Shown: positions 21,311-36,372 of the stretch, piece by piece
Numbering within the stretch: position 1 is the stretch's first letter
Layout: every line of letters begins with the position of its first letter
Assembly (NCBI GenBank): GCA_022316685.1
Contig: JAKJHU010000671.1
Location: 1 to 64,000, forward strand
DNA from: Progne subis subis
Lineage: Eukaryota; Chordata; Aves; Passeriformes; Hirundinidae
Direction of reading: 5' to 3'
Length of the DNA: 64,000 bases
Program-made: the position numbers and the translations under genes
The notes under the pieces: model-generated
The model's input: the letters and a program-made list of their open reading frames with translations, nothing else
The model's database searches: none
What the model was told of the DNA's origin: nothing

Positions 21311-21317
21311 GGGACTC

Positions 21318-22665
21318 CACATTCAGCATGATTCCAATTGCTCACAGCCACTCCCAGTCATTCCCAGTATGGTTCCCGTCGCCCTCAGTGTGATCCCAGT
21401 TCTCCCCAGCATGGGTGCAGCTGTTCCCACTGTGACCCCAGTAGGATCTGTTTCCTGCAGCATTAGTTCCAGTTGTTCCCAGTTCCTTCCAGTGTGATCC
21501 CAGTTTCCCCTGGAATAGTCCCAGTCCCTCTCAGCATGGTCCCAGTCACTCCCAGTTGCCGCCAGTGTAGATCCGGTCACTCCCAGTTTCTGTAGCGTGG
21601 TCCCAGTCATTCCCAGCATGATCCCTTCTGTTCCCAGTGTTGTTCCAGTCCCCCAGTATGGTTCCAGACCCTCCCAGTATATCCCAGTTGCCCTCAGCAT
21701 GCTCCTAGTCATTCCCAGTCACTCCCAGTTCCCAGTAAGGCTCTAGTTACCTGAGAATGATGCCATTCTTTCGCAGTTACTACCAGTCACTCCCACTATG
21801 ATCCCAGTTGTGATCTCAGTCCCCTCAGCATGGTTCCAGCACCTTCCAGTTGATCCCAGTTGCTCCCAGTGTTCACATTTTCCTGCCAACATGGGCTCAG
21901 CAGCTCCCAGTAACCCTCAGTGAGGATCCAGTCACAGCCACTGTAATCCCAGTGGCTCCCAGGATGATCCCAGTGGGACCCGTAGTCACTCCCAGTATGG
22001 TTCCAGTCACTTCCAGTATGATCCCAGTGAGTCAGGCTAAAATCTCAGTCACTCCCAGTATGATCCATTGCACCCAGTCACTCCCAGCATGGTTCCATCA
22101 TGGCCAGCACCTTTCCAGTCTCTCCCAGTCTGACTCCAGTATGATCCCAGTCTCTGCCAGTACTATTCCACTCACTCCCAGTATGATTCCAGTCACGTGC
22201 AGTCTAATTCCAGTCACACCCAGTGTGATGCCAGTGGCTCCCAGTGTGATTCCCAGTTGCTCCCTGTCAATGCCAGCATGACCCCAGTAGCCTCCAGTAT
22301 GATTCCAGTGACCCCCTGTCTCTCCCAGTATGTCCCAATCACCCCTTGCATGCTCCCAGTCACTCCCACTTCATCCCAGTTGCTCTCAGCATGAGTCCAG
22401 TTGCTCACAGCAATTCCCAGTCTTTCCCAGTATGATTCCCATCATCCTCAGTGTGATCCCAGTTCTTCCCAGCATGGGCCCAGCTGTTCCCACTGTGATC
22501 CCAGTATGATCCCAATCTCCCCCATCAAAGCTGAAGTTGTTCCCAGTTCCTCACAGTATTATCCCAGTTGCCCCTGGAATACTCCCAGTCCCTCTCATCA
22601 TGTTCCCAGTCACTCCCTGTTGCCCCCAGTGTAGATCCACTCACTCCCAATTGCCTGTTTTTTAT
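21318..22665 (-). repeat. Degenerate 21-bp minisatellite, array 3
   Basis: Same 21-bp family as array 1 in opposite orientation, paired with 53785-55040. It lies directly upstream of the ZNF2 leader exon. Confidence 0.85.
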
Positions 22666-22753
22666 GGGCCCCAGATGCCCAGTGACTTCTAGAGATGGTC
22701 TTGGGCAGAGAGACCTTCAAACTCAACGTGCTCATCCCTTGTTCTCCCCCCAG

Positions 22754-24195
<1,442 letters not shown>

Positions 24196-24290
24196 GGGAA
24201 GCCCTGCGAGTGCCCTGAGTGCAGGAAGAGCTTCGTGCTCTGCTCCAACTCCATCCCCCACTGGAGGTCCCACGTTGGGCAGAGCCCTGG
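24196..24290 (+). pseudogene. Relict finger 3' of ZNF2
   Basis: Directly after the TAA, in the same frame as the downstream fingers, codons encode CECPECRKSF…H-x3-H. It is a finger outside the present coding end, and the linker lacks the usual TGEKP form. Confidence 0.6.
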
Positions 24291-24850
24291 TGTCACGATC
24301 CGCTCGTACAAGCGAGAGTCGAGATGGTTCATTTACTGATCTCAGAGTGCAAAACACAACACAGAGGGAATTTCAGTATCAATCAAAACAAATGCAACTT
24401 TTATTGATTGACCACAGCAAATGTGATAGAGGGATTAAGAGAGAGAGATAGAGAAAGCGAGAGAGGAAAGGGGGATATAGCTACCAAAGGTGGAGATGAA
24501 GTCCTCGTGGTCCGGGCGATGGATCCACCTGTCATGTCGGGGAGAGTCTCTCATAATCTCTGGTTAACTCAGGGGTTTTTATTATAGTCCTTCATCGCGG
24601 GGGGAACAAGAAATAAGTCTATTGAAGCCACCAAGGGGGAACAGGTAGCCCATGTTCTCAGCAGTAAGTGAGAGCCATTGTCTTCTTGGTCCAAGGACCA
24701 CACCTGCAGGCAAACATCTCACTTTGGTTAAGTCAGCCCCAGCCCCATACTGGGGTTATACGGGTCTCGTGTCTCAGTCCTTGGGAGGGGCTTCGTACAG
24801 AGGTCTCAGTCTCAGTCCTTGGGAGGGGGCTTCGATCTCCGTCTGTCACA
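24291..24850 (-). mobile_element. Solo LTR, copy B
   Basis: 560-bp inverted counterpart of 5576-6135, with the same termini and the same junction to the ZNF 3' side. Confidence 0.75.
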
Positions 24851-25410
24851 GTGGCTGTGAAGCAGATGAGTGCCAAAGGCTGAAATTCCCCCAAAGCATC
24901 ACAGAGTTGCTGGAACCCTTTTTCCCACGGCTGATTTCTGCGGGTTTTCATCCTTTTCTGTTTGCATCTGCACGGCTCTGCCAGCCCTCACCTTGCCAAA
25001 GAAATGCGATTCTCAAAAATGGTAACTGAGAGTGACCAGGACCGAGTTAAAAAATAAAAGAAACAGGGCAAGGTGGTTTATTTGGTGTCAATGGTGTCAC
25101 CTGCACAGCTCCCGCCATGGGCACCGTGCGGGTGGGTGAGAGGCTGGACATGAGGCCAAAGGTGCCCTGGGCTGAGCCCCAGCGTGGGCAGCGGCTGCGG
25201 GGGGATTCTGCCCCTGGGCCCCACTCAGGTGAGAGCCCAGCTGCAGGATGGGAGCTGCTGGGGCGAGCCCAGAGGAACTGGAGCCCCTCTGGAGCCGGGC
25301 TGGGAGAGCTGGGAATGTTCCCCTGGAGAAGGGAAGGATGCAGGGAGAGCTCAGAGCCCCTTGCAGGGCGTGAAGGGGCTCCAGGTGAGCTGGAGAGGGA
25401 CTGGGGATCA
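24851..25410 (-). repeat. Partial inverted copy of 4230-4770
   Basis: Carries the AATAAA end and the C-terminal part of the 139-codon frame in inverted orientation. Relative to copy A it lacks about 4765-5562. The match ends at about 25405, where unique sequence begins. Confidence 0.65.
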
Positions 25411-27965
25411 AGGGAATGCCGGGGAGTCCGTTTTGCTTTGCTGATCAGGGGTCATCCAGCGATGGGGGACTCCTTCTCAGGTCACAGCCACTAAATAAAG
25501 CTGCTTCGGCGGACCCCCGTACTTCTTGCACTGGTCTAAAATGCGACTACAGTCCTGGATTTTACTTTGGTTCCCTGCTTTTCAGAGTCTCTTGTTCTTG
25601 AGTTGTTCCCAGAATTCCAGTGTTCTTTTTATTTGCATATTCAGACACTATCCGGTGAATGCGAGCAGAGATACAGGTAATAAGGTGAATTCTTAATTAA
25701 CAAACAAGTAAATAAGGCGATAAATCAATATTAAAACAGGAATAAGGCAAATTCTTTATACAGAAATAGCATTAACAATCTTAATGGACTTACTTAACAA
25801 TTAAGTAACTAAAACATAGATTATTTGAATAGAATTTATTTATAACACAAGCACAGACTGCCTCTGTGGAGGATGGGTGTTTTCACAGAAACAAGGTGTT
25901 TTCAAGTCCAGCCATCACCCAAACACAGCTGTGTCTAAATCCAGCCCTCTCATCAGGAACAGCCAGGGCAAAAGAAATCAATCCCTCCAGCCCACTGGGG
26001 ACACTCTGGGCATTGCCCTGTATATGATAAGCTCTTATTGACATCAGGTTTCTGTTTGGAGAGTTTGGGCTCCTCTCAAATAAAAAACCAAAACCAAACA
26101 GAAAGGTAAATGCACAAAGGATCTGGCTAATCCCAAGCGCTGGTGGGCACTGAAGACCTCAAAACATTTCAGAAGGCCACACACACAGGGAATCAGCATC
26201 TCTGCGATAACTTCAGGTAGCACTCTGAATTTCTGCCATGTTTCTACTGCTTCTCAGACTCCCTTGCAAATATCAGCAGGTTCAGAGCCCAAACCCTGCA
26301 TTTTGCAAGGACTGCAAGATGAAGCTGGCAGAGGTTGCCGAGATGCAGAGGTAAAATCCAAACTCAAATGAGTCCCTTGAAGTGGCTCCCACGTGTGACT
26401 GAGGGCACTGCTTAACGAGAGCCTATCCACCCTCCCTGCAAGAACATCTATCACTGAAAACCCCAGGCTTCTGAAATAATTTGGGGAAAATCTCGGTCAT
26501 GAAGGCACTCCACCAAAGGTGGGGGCTTTCCAGGGGACATCAGCACACCTCTCAGGGTGGGCAGGGGCCTCCCTGTGCAGAGCTCTGTCTCCCAACTCGC
26601 TGAGAGAGCAGTGCGGCAAAGCCAAGATTTTGGCTGCAGCAGGAGGGTGAGCTGTGCCGAGCGAGGACCTGAATCAGAAGCCTCAGAGTGCTCAGAAAGC
26701 CCTCACAGGTAGGTATGGATCATTCCTCTTTGGTTCAGGTGCAAACAGGGCATTTCGAGTAACGTTTTGCACCCATCCTGGCTTCCTCAGGCCTTACAGA
26801 GCCCAAGGCAGCAAAGAAAGGCTTGGAAAAATCCATTCATTCCATAAAAAACAGTGTTGGGAAAGCAGGAGGTAGCAAAGCACTGGCGAAAGCACACAGT
26901 GCATATGATGTAAAATTGTTTAATTGATATACTGCAAGATATTGTTCTAATGGCAGGAGGGAGAAGAAATAATGATCACCTAACTCATTATTAATGTTCA
27001 TTTTCTTTTCCAGCATTGCCAAGTGGGTTGAGTAATTATTAAGCATGACAGCTGGTCTTTAATATATCAGCTATAGATTCCAGTCACAGCAGTCTAGTTT
27101 AATAATTGGGTTTCTTTCTCCTTCATTTTGACTAAGAGCGTACTTTTAGCAATTATTAAAATTCATCGTAGCACAAAAACAAACCATTTGAAACCTCACC
27201 AAAAATGGCAGCACAGCAGAGATCTGCTTAGCATTTAGTGGAGAATTCAAAACAGCTTCTTGGAAGACATGGAGCAGCTTCTCTGGTAACTTTTTCAACA
27301 GCCACAATGGGAACGTGGACACCCGGTGAAAGCCAAGAGTGCTCCAGGTGAGCCAAGGCAGTGTCCAATAGGCTGCTGTCACTAAAAAAGTGCATTCAGA
27401 TTGCACAGGAAATTCCCTCTGAAAATGCAAATGCACGTGTGGCTCTTTAGCTCCAGGTAGTTCAGCCAAGCCATGGCAGGTTACCAGCACAGGCAGAAGG
27501 TTGTTTTAACGCTGCATCACCAAACTGTCCTGGAGATTTCACAGTCTGCCTTGGAATGGCAGAAGGTGCCAATGGACACAGCTTCTGCTGTGAGGAACTT
27601 AAAATCCTCCTTGCTCATCTTGCGGACTCTGTAAAGACAAAGTTTAACTTCCAGCATGAGCTCATTGAGCCCAAAACCTAGAGGCATCAGGGCAGCCAGC
27701 AGAAATCCTGCACATTCCCACCGCACCAGAAAGGAAGGGCTTATTCCAGGACTGACAGTTAGGCAAGATTTTGAGGGGTGAGAGAATTAATTCTAAACTA
27801 TAGAATGAAAAGAGAAAACTTGAGAAAAGCCTGGTGTTTATAGTTCCTGGAGAAAGGACAGCAGGACTGTGAGCTCACCATGGAGGCAGCCCTGTGTGCG
27901 TGATGCAGGCATTGATACCGCTGTAGACTTGGAATCTGTCCACAAGTGAAAATAAAAGCCAGAAT
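25411..27965. other. Unique gene-poor sequence
   Basis: AT-rich single-copy sequence. Short frames on both strands show no recognisable domain or splice structure. No RNA gene seen. Confidence 0.4.
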
Positions 27966-28165
27966 AATCACAGAATCACAGACTGGTTTGGTGGGAAGGG
28001 ACCTCAGCCCATGCAGTCCCTCTCCTGCCATGGCAGGGACACCTTCACTGTCCCAGGCTGCTCCAAGCCCCAATGTCCAACCTGGCCTGGGACACTTCCA
28101 GGGATCCAGGGGCAGCCACAGCTGCTCTGGGCACCTGTGCCAGGGCCTGCCCATCCTGCCAGCCA
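27966..28165 (-). mobile_element. CR1 retrotransposon 3' end
   Basis: AATCACAGAATCACAGA followed by TTTGGTGGGAAGGGACCT, GCCATGGCAGGGACACCTT, GGCTGCTCCAAGCCCC and CCTGGCCT is the reverse complement of the conserved CR1 3' region of birds. Confidence 0.9.
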
Positions 28166-29465
28166 AGTAGCTGGTTCCACAGACACCAGGAGCTGCCTCA
28201 CTCTGCAGCAGGCTGCAGGAAAACATCTGCAGAAACATGAGCCACAGAATCCACCACAGGCTCCTGCTGCACACACTGCCACACTCCTCTCAGGAGACAG
28301 CTCTCAAAAGCAGTCCCACAGTGCTCCTGCTGCCCAGGAGGAGCTGGGAAAGGGCTGTGCCCTGGCTGCAGCCTTGGCAAGAGCTCAGCAGGAGCCCTCG
28401 GCGTCACCACAGCCCAAGAGAAGGAACAAGGAGAGAATTTCTCTTTGCCCTTTGAAGCTGAGAAGTGACCAGTTTGTGTCTGAACAGCACTTCCCTCACA
28501 CCTCCCCACATTATCTAAAAGTAGGAGGCTTGGCAATTAAGCAACCCTCAGATTAATAACTGAGAAAAGCTAATGGCTGGGAAGATGCCAAAGGCTTCCC
28601 TCACAGGACCGTGGGGTGATGCGTTGTTTTGGAGCTGGCAGATAAACCAGGCCACAACCACCTCATCCCCTGGCCATCATTTAAGAGCCAGGAGGAAATG
28701 ACTGGAAGCGAGGAAACACCAATTTACTGGAAGTTTTGCTCTGGAACTCCTGTGGCACAGAGCCCCAGGCTTTCCTGCACGATGCTTTATTGTTCCACAG
28801 GCTGTTATGGCCGTGCTCAGCTGCTGCACAGCCCGTCCATCGTTCAGCTGAGCAGCCTGAGCCTGGGAACACCAGAGAACATGATCAGAGCACGGGGAAT
28901 GCTGCTCTCATCGGTGGTTCGCAGAGTTGTCTGGATAAACGAGCATCTGGGAAAAGAAACACGATGTATGTGTAATTAATCTACTTAGAACTTGTTGTAA
29001 ATTAATCATATTGAATATTAAAACTGCTTCCTAGTCTCATGTGAAACAAAAGAATTCCTCGGTGTTTTCATCTGATCTTACTAGAAATGATGACGCTGGG
29101 CTTTGCTCTCCACCTCTCCTGCTCTCACCTCTTGCACTGCCAGGAAAGTGCTAAACAATGGATTGCCAGCTCCCTGCAGCAGAGAGCTGATCTTGTGGGC
29201 CCTCTGACACACAGAGGAGGCAGTCAGAGCACCAGGCTCTTTGGAGGCTACAATCCTGTGTCTCCAGGCTGTTCACAGCAGCTGTCCCAGGTAAGAGCTG
29301 AGCAGCTGCACAGATGACCCGAGGTCCGTGGAGAGCTTTAAATCCCACAGATTTTGTTCATGTGTCAAATCTGGGCTCTGTTTCCTGTGCTCACCCCATA
29401 AACTCCACAGGTGAACTCAGTAAAAATGGCAGCGCAGAGATCCCTGCAGATCAGCTGAGTGCAGA
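28166..29465. other. Unique sequence, nothing identified
   Basis: Short open frames only. No repeat or gene recognised. Confidence 0.4.
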
Positions 29466-29535
29466 TCAGGTCAAAAGATTGGACTCTCTGACCTTGGAGA
29501 TCCTTTCCAGCCTTGGTGATGCAGTGACTCTCTAA
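29466..29535 (+). mobile_element. Short CR1 3' tail
   Basis: AGATTGGACTCTCTGACCTT, CCTTTCCAGCCTTGGTGATG and a terminal CAGTGACTCTCT match the last 70 bp of CR1 with its imperfect 3' octamer repeat, in plus orientation. Confidence 0.7.
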
Positions 29536-31388
29536 ATAGAAGCTGCTGTTTTGCTCCTACTGCATTTGTGTCATAGCTTGTGAATCCATCCCTTCAGAAC
29601 ATCAGCTGGACAAGAATTGCTCTCCAGGCAGCTTCTCACACAGGAGAGGGATGGGCAATAGAAACCACTTTGTAATGTTTTTATAAAGGTGTATTTATTC
29701 TTTTCTAGGAAAATTTTGGAATCAAGTGCTGTAGCACAAACACATTTTTTTACAATAGCCCCTCACGTCTACTTTTTCTGCAAAGCAAACTGGGTGCTGA
29801 ATGCCACCCACGCATGAATTAGAGACCAGTTGGCCAAAATTTCCCTTTCTTACCTCCAGTCCAGCTTTAGCCATGACTGCACCCTCAGAAACCATAGGGC
29901 AATGGAAGAATTTATCCTCTTAGCAGCATTAATGCAAGACCATTGTCGATGAAATTTTATATTCTAATTAATCCCTGGCCCCCAGGGATGCTCCAGAGTT
30001 ACCTGGCTGTTCAGAGGTGTCCCAGCTCCTTCAAACACGACAGCACCAGCCAGGACATCTCATTCACGGCCCATGGCAACAGAAACCCACTGCTGCAAGG
30101 CTCTGATGCCAGTGGGCACACTACAGAGCAAGATAATCCTCGCCAGGGCTTGGAGGAGGAGTTCTGCCTTGAACTCACCTGAAGCTGATCAATAGCTGCA
30201 CCCACAAAACTGGTTTTGTTGGTGCCCGTCAGAAATAAGGAGAAGGATTTCTCACGTGAAGGAACTCCTGCCGACCGTGAGCTATTTGAACTCATGTCCC
30301 TTGTCCCTTTCCCAGGTCTGCTGTGTGAGGAGCCACCTCCAGAGCGCTGCCAGACACCCTGGGGCCACCAGCCCCTTGCTGGAAGGCTCCCAGCCAGGTG
30401 CTGCCAGCTCTGCCTGTGCTGGGGATGTCACCTGCTGTACACACACCTCATCAAAGCCTTGTAAACCCCAGGCACTGCAGTGGTGTGTGTGCATTACTAT
30501 CAAGCTATGTCACTGCTTCCATAATAAAATTCTTTCAGCGGGTTGTAAGTCAGGTATAAAACTCTCCTTGGGCTAAAACTTGGCGCACGCACATGTGCAA
30601 ACACACTCACACAGCCTGCTTTCTGGGAAGGGGAGAGATTGTGCATTACTTCTGAGTTCTGCACGGAGGAAGAGGGTTTTTTCAGGGGGTGTTCTCGCGG
30701 GGAGAAGCCGCAGAGCTCCCGCAAGGCCAGTGGGGACAGCAGAAACTGCTGGAAGTGGGACAGCCACAAACCTGCCCTTCACTGCCATGCCAGCCTCCTC
30801 CTTTCCACCTCCAGCTCCGGGAAAGGGGGATGGAGGGCATCTTCTCTGCTCTTTGGGATGGTTAGGGGAAGGTTGCCTGTCTTCCAAGCTCCTTCTGAAA
30901 CTCAGAGGGTACAGGGACACTTCAGAGCCCGATGCATCTGCCGCTTCAAGGGAGGAGTCCTTGGAAGCTCACCGGGGCTAAACCCATCCTTTGCAAGAGC
31001 TTGGATGCTGCTATTACTGCAAACTGCAGAGGGAAAACGTGTTAGCAGTGCCAGGAGTGTCCTGGGACATGACTGCAAAGAGTGCAAGTCGCAGGGCTCA
31101 CAGGCGTCCCTCCTGCGGGGCCCTGCGAGCTCGGCAGAAGGCGAAATCGTGCTGCTGGCAGCTGCATCCAACAGTGCTAGTACGTTTAGTGGGAAGAGGG
31201 GAGGGATTTTTAAGAAGCATCAAGAAAAAAGGAGCCTCCTGCTGTCTCTTGAAAGCTGAACAAGCTCTGTGTGGGGCTAGAGACTCCCAGCAGCAGAGTG
31301 GGGCACTGCCTGGTGTAACCACAGCATCCTTCAGATCGGCCGCAGCTGCCGGTGTCTGTACACTTGACCTTTTGTAATAAACAGTATT
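29536..31388. other. Unique sequence, nothing identified
   Basis: Several frames of about 100-200 codons at 30573-31259 overlap each other on both strands. None has a recognisable domain. Confidence 0.4.
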
Positions 31389-32178
31389 GTTATAAATACG
31401 ATAGACCAAATTTTTAGAAATCAAAATTTAGAATTTTATTTGAGAGACAAAATGACAGTCTCGGACAGCCACAGTTAAAAGGACAGCGTCGAGCCCGGGA
31501 CTGGTGCTGGGTGAACCACGATAACACACTCTGCCAGTATGTTACCCCCCAAGTTCACATTTCTGGCTTGAAGCTGTCCCTTTTTATACACTGGATCGCT
31601 GAGAAAAATCGGGGCTCCGATGTTCTCCCCGTCCACGGCGACTTCATTAACTATTCATGTTCGGGGGTCGGGTGTTCTGAATAGTTTTTCCTGTGTAGAC
31701 AATGGTCTTAATCGTCGAGCCCAGGTGTGTCGTAGATATTGTAATGTCCGGAGGAGGTGGATGAGATATGGATCTGATGTGATCATTTGGTTCCTGGGCT
31801 GCTCATCTCCTTCTTCCGTTGTTTTTGTGTTCTTTTCAGGGTTTCCCGGCAGAGGCATTCCCGTGTCCCTTTTGGCATCATTCGTAACATAGATCTCGTG
31901 TCCTTTTTCTTGCACTGTGCTGTCAGCAGAAATATCTCATACCCCTCCCCGTATGGTTTCTATCTCAGTTTTCTTGTAACATATTTGGGTAGATACAAAA
32001 CCTATATTTCATATGGGTGTATTACAATACAAACATATTCCAAACATGAATTAACTTTAGGACATTTATCACAGTAAGGACATTTCCTTCGTGCTTACTT
32101 CACAAGTCTATTAAGGAACACACCAAACTCAAGGCAGTCATTTGCTGTGACGCTTTGTTCCCTGAATAACACAACACT
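31389..32178 (-). mobile_element. Probable solo LTR
   Basis: On the minus strand a TATAAAAAGG box (near 31587-31596) is followed about 160 bp later by AATAAAATTC (near 31431-31440) and a short tail ending TATAACA. This is the order expected of an LTR. The 5' boundary near 32178 (TGTTGTGTTATTC) is uncertain and no target duplication was found. Confidence 0.45.
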
Positions 32179-33887
32179 CCACCTTTGTGTCAGTGTTCCT
32201 CTGGTTTGCTGGGTCAAAATCCATGTCTGGCCCGAGGGAGGTGAGTCCTTTCCCCGGGTGCTTCCACTCGTGCTGCAGCTGCAGCCCCCAGGATGATCAA
32301 CATACAGAAAGAACATGAGAAACTATAACAACCTATTACCATAGAATCAGGTAATAAAAAGGCGAGTGTGATTAACAGTAAGGGTATTCTTATTTCATCT
32401 CATGCAACTATACTTAGTGATATCAGTGGTTGGAGCGTTGCTATCCATCCTCCCAATGAGAAATGATCTGGTTACACCATGTGCACTCAGGAAAACGTAA
32501 CAGCTCCATCTTTTCAGGGAGCCGGCAGCACCAGGACCTCAGTGGCTCTTTCACACAGCAGACCTGAGCACACAGCTTGCTCCAGCTCCAAGCACAGGCT
32601 GATCCCAGCCTAAGAACTCCTGAAGGCTAAAGTATTAGAAATATCATTACAACAGGACCTCTGATGGCTATCATGAGATAATCATCACACATCTGGATTT
32701 TTAAGACACGGGGCACAGTCTGGTGCTTTCCAGTCCCCGGTGACATGACCTAATAGCAGCACACCCCTGGAGCCGCGCTGATGGAGAGCTCTGTGCTGGG
32801 GAAGGAGGCACCGCTGGGCGGGGACAGCACGCAGCCAGCAGCTCGTGGCTGTGGTTTACACAAAGCAGTTTGTGTCTTGGAAACAGAGTTCTTTTCCTTC
32901 AGCGGTAGGGAGCCAGAAGATGCACGGAGCAGCAGCAGAACAGAGAACATCTTGGTGCAAAGCAGGAGCCTTCCGGCGCAGAGTGCTCCCATGGTGGCTT
33001 TTGAAATGAAGAGGTGTAGTGAATGTGGAGGGGTAAATGAGGCCAGGAAAATCTTTTGCTGTACGAATGAACTCCCTACTATTTGTGTTGAAGAGGTTCC
33101 AGAGATGTTGCTCTGGAGCTGGCTCCTTCTGGGCAAATAATTCTTCCCAAATGGAGGTGGTGCCACGTTTTCATTCCTGGCCCTGCCTGTCACTATCTGG
33201 CCTTTCCTCAAAAGCTCCGGCTTCAGTCCAATCCTCTGCCTTCTGAGCAGCAGCAGCAAAATTAAAATGGTCCTTATCATTTAAATCAAATGATTTGACT
33301 ATTTTAATAACTGATTAAATCAGCTCCCTCCTGATCTAATGGTGTTGGTGTCTGGGAACAGTGCAACCAGGACCAAGGTGCTGAGCACAGGCTGCAAAAC
33401 CTGCTGCAAACACTCAGGTAGTTCCATCCCCCATTTTCCTCATGCTCCTCCTGCACCTGTGCTGGGGGAGCCAGGCTGTGTATGCCCTTTGAGCAGAGAT
33501 GAATTTTTGGGATCAGCTGCCTAATGGCAAGGAGGTGCCAAACTCTTCGGGTCACTGGTGTCCTCTGCCTGCCCTGCAATTCATGGCCACAAACCATTTC
33601 TCTCGCCTCTTATTTCTTCTCCCTCTGCCACTACTTCAGCTTCTCAAACCCTTTCCTTCTTCTCCTCCCGTCTGGATGGGGCAGAATCTTCTGTTCCCTT
33701 CCCAAAGGAAGGGCTCATTTTCCTTCTCCACTTTTCACACCTGGTTTATTTCTTCCATGTTCTGGAAGATGCACTGGAGGATGGACAATGGATGGATGGA
33801 CATCATGGATGGAGGATGGACATCAGAGAGTGACCCAAGTTATTTACACAAAGAGAAATTAGGTTCTGTTATCACTGGCTGGTTTAG
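32179..33887. other. Unique sequence, nothing identified
   Basis: No gene or repeat supported. A short GGAT-rich tandem stretch lies near 33776-33830. Confidence 0.35.
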
Positions 33888-34262
33888 AATCATGGAATCA
33901 TAGAACCCTAAAGGCTGGGAAAGGCTTTTACAATCATCCAAACATCATCCACCACCACCACCTTGTTCAGCACTAAACCAAGTGCCATATCAACGTGTCT
34001 TTTGAACACTTCAGGCATGCTGACTCCACCACTGCCCTGGGCAACCTGTTACAATGCTTTGCAGCCTTTTCCATGGAGAAATTTTCCCCAATTTCCAAAT
34101 CTGAGGCCAAATTTAATTTGTAAGTTGAGGCCATTTCCTCTTGTCCTGTCCCTTGTTTTTGGGGATCAGAGCCCCACTTGGCTCCACCCTCCTGTCAGGG
34201 AGTTGTGGAGAGCCAGAAGGTTCTCCCTGAGCCTCCTTTTCTCCAGGCTGAACAACCACAGT
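33888..34262 (-). mobile_element. CR1 retrotransposon 3' region
   Basis: GAATCATGGAATCATAGAA, GGGCAACCTGTTACAATGC, TTGAGGCCATTTCCTCTTG and CTTTTCTCCAGGCTGAACAA are the ordered conserved blocks of an avian CR1 3' end read in reverse complement. It is older than the copy at 27966. Confidence 0.9.
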
Positions 34263-36372
34263 TTGGAGCTGACTCAGAGGAACCAACAGATCTGTTTTAG
34301 GCTCTGCTAGACGATTCCTGGCTGCTCTTAGTCAGTAAAAACCATAAAACAAATCAGATATGCCCAGCAGCTCAGCATGGTGAGTTGTGCTAGGAAAGAG
34401 CCCTCTCCAGACCCCAACGGCACAAGCACCAGCATCAGATTCTGCCTGGGAAAACCACTGTGAATTCCTCCCTCAGCTTCTGCAGCTGAAAGAAGAACTG
34501 ACCCACATTAACCAAATCTTCACAGGGGGCACATTTTTTCTCCTACTGTTTCCAAACAAAAAGCAAACATGAACAGTGAGAAATTATTCCATCTCTACGA
34601 ATGAGTGGCAGCATGAGAACATCAGCAATATGTTAAGAGAAAATCTGCCTGGTACACTGAATTACGCTTTTCCTGGAGTGAAGCAAGAACCCTTGTGATT
34701 GAAAAACTCCCTTTCCAGGCTGAGAAATTGTTTTTATTAAGTATTACATATATATATAATATCCCAAAAATGAGCCAGGAAAGTAGTGGTAATAATTCCT
34801 CCCCAATGCCTCTGAAATTAAGCCACACTTTGCCTATTTTTTTTATTTATTTTGGAGTGCATGTATACGCAATATTGCAAACATATCCCCGTGGCAGACG
34901 TGTGCAATGCGTGCTGCGCTGCCCAGCCGCTGCCTCTGTCATGCCAGGACCTGCTGCTGCACACCCAGGGGCTGCAGGCTGGGCAGGGCTGGGCCGTGGG
35001 GGTGCTCCCCTGCGTGGCCTCCCCTCCACATCCCTGCCAGAGCCGTGGGCAACTGCCCGCGGCCACCAAGTGCGCTCGGAACCCACCGCTGCTGCTGGAC
35101 GTCTTGGTGCTGAGGCCCCGAATCATCTCTCACTCGGTCGTGCTCCCAAAAAAAGGAGGAACGGGGCCTCAGTGGCCTAAAGAGCTGCCCACGGAACCAG
35201 GGGGACCTGGACGAGGGGCACTGCAGAAGTGGCACGGGAGGACATCCAGGCAGGCTGCGGGGGGCTGAGGCTGGGGCGATGGAAAATCCGCAGTGGGAAG
35301 GAAACAACACAGTCTCTGGTGTTTTGAAACACAGCTAAAGTTTTTCTGACTATGAGTCACCAATGGTAGGCTGTGAAATTCCTGATACCCATCTGGCCCT
35401 TGGGGCTGAGCCCTGGGATGAACCTCAGGAAGGAGACCTGGGAGAGATCCTGGAGTTAGCCGGGGTCCCCAGTGTCACAGCAGAGCCCTGGGGTGGGATC
35501 CCACCCCCCAAACACAAGACCAGGAGGGATGCTGCAGCAGTGCCTGCACCAGGAGCTCCCTTGGGAAGCAGCAGCCACATGCAGCGATTCTCAATTCTCT
35601 CGGCACCGCAAGGTGAGCAGGAGGAGTTTGGCTTCAGCAGACACATACCCTGAGCCAGCCCAGCCTCACGCTGGGCCAGGGAGAGCAGGAGAGCACAGAG
35701 TGCCAGGGAGAGAGGCCCAAAGCGGGTGTCTCAGCAGCAGGAGCAGCGCTGCTTGCTGCAGGCTGGGCACCAGCCCTGCAGGGCTCTCTCACCCCAGCTG
35801 AGAGGAATGCCTCAGGCAATAGCCAGGGAGCAGCAGCCCTGGGGGCTGCAGACCCCCCCTCCACTGTCCCTGCAGCCAAGGACCAGGAAAAGAAAGCAAA
35901 CAGCAGTGGAGCAGAGTGTTTTCTTTCCATTACGAGGCCCACAGGACAGCAAGCTGTTGTGTATAAAGCTGTCAGTATAGAGACAGGAGTGACCCAATGG
36001 TCGCAGCTGCTCTGGGAGCCCTTTGCAGAGCAAGCTGTGTGCAGGGCCAGCATGGTGTGGGCAGGCAGGAGCCAGGCAGGGGCTGCTGTGACCAGCGGCG
36101 GGGCCCCGAGGGGCTGGGGGAGCCCATGCTGAGCGTCCCTGGGCTGAGGGCACATTTCCTTCACTGGGATCACCTGGGCCTGCACCTCCTCCAGTGGCAG
36201 GGCCCCAAAAAGAGCAAGCCATCAAGAGCATCTCCAGGGGCACAGCCTGAGCAGCAATGTCAGCAGGCAAAACAAAGGTTTTGTTCAGCCATGGCCATTT
36301 CATGAAGACAAACATTTACAATCAAGGCAGTCCATTAGTACAGATGGGGGTACACTCTGGGGATACAGCTAA
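34263..36372. other. Unique sequence, nothing firmly identified
   Basis: GC content rises after 34850. Overlapping frames at 34852-35268 and 35363-35653 lack recognisable domains or supported splice sites. Confidence 0.35.

Noticed and set aside
30573..31259. Frames of 89-206 codons on both strands
   Set aside because: Overlapping on several frames, no domain, no repeat copy to compare.
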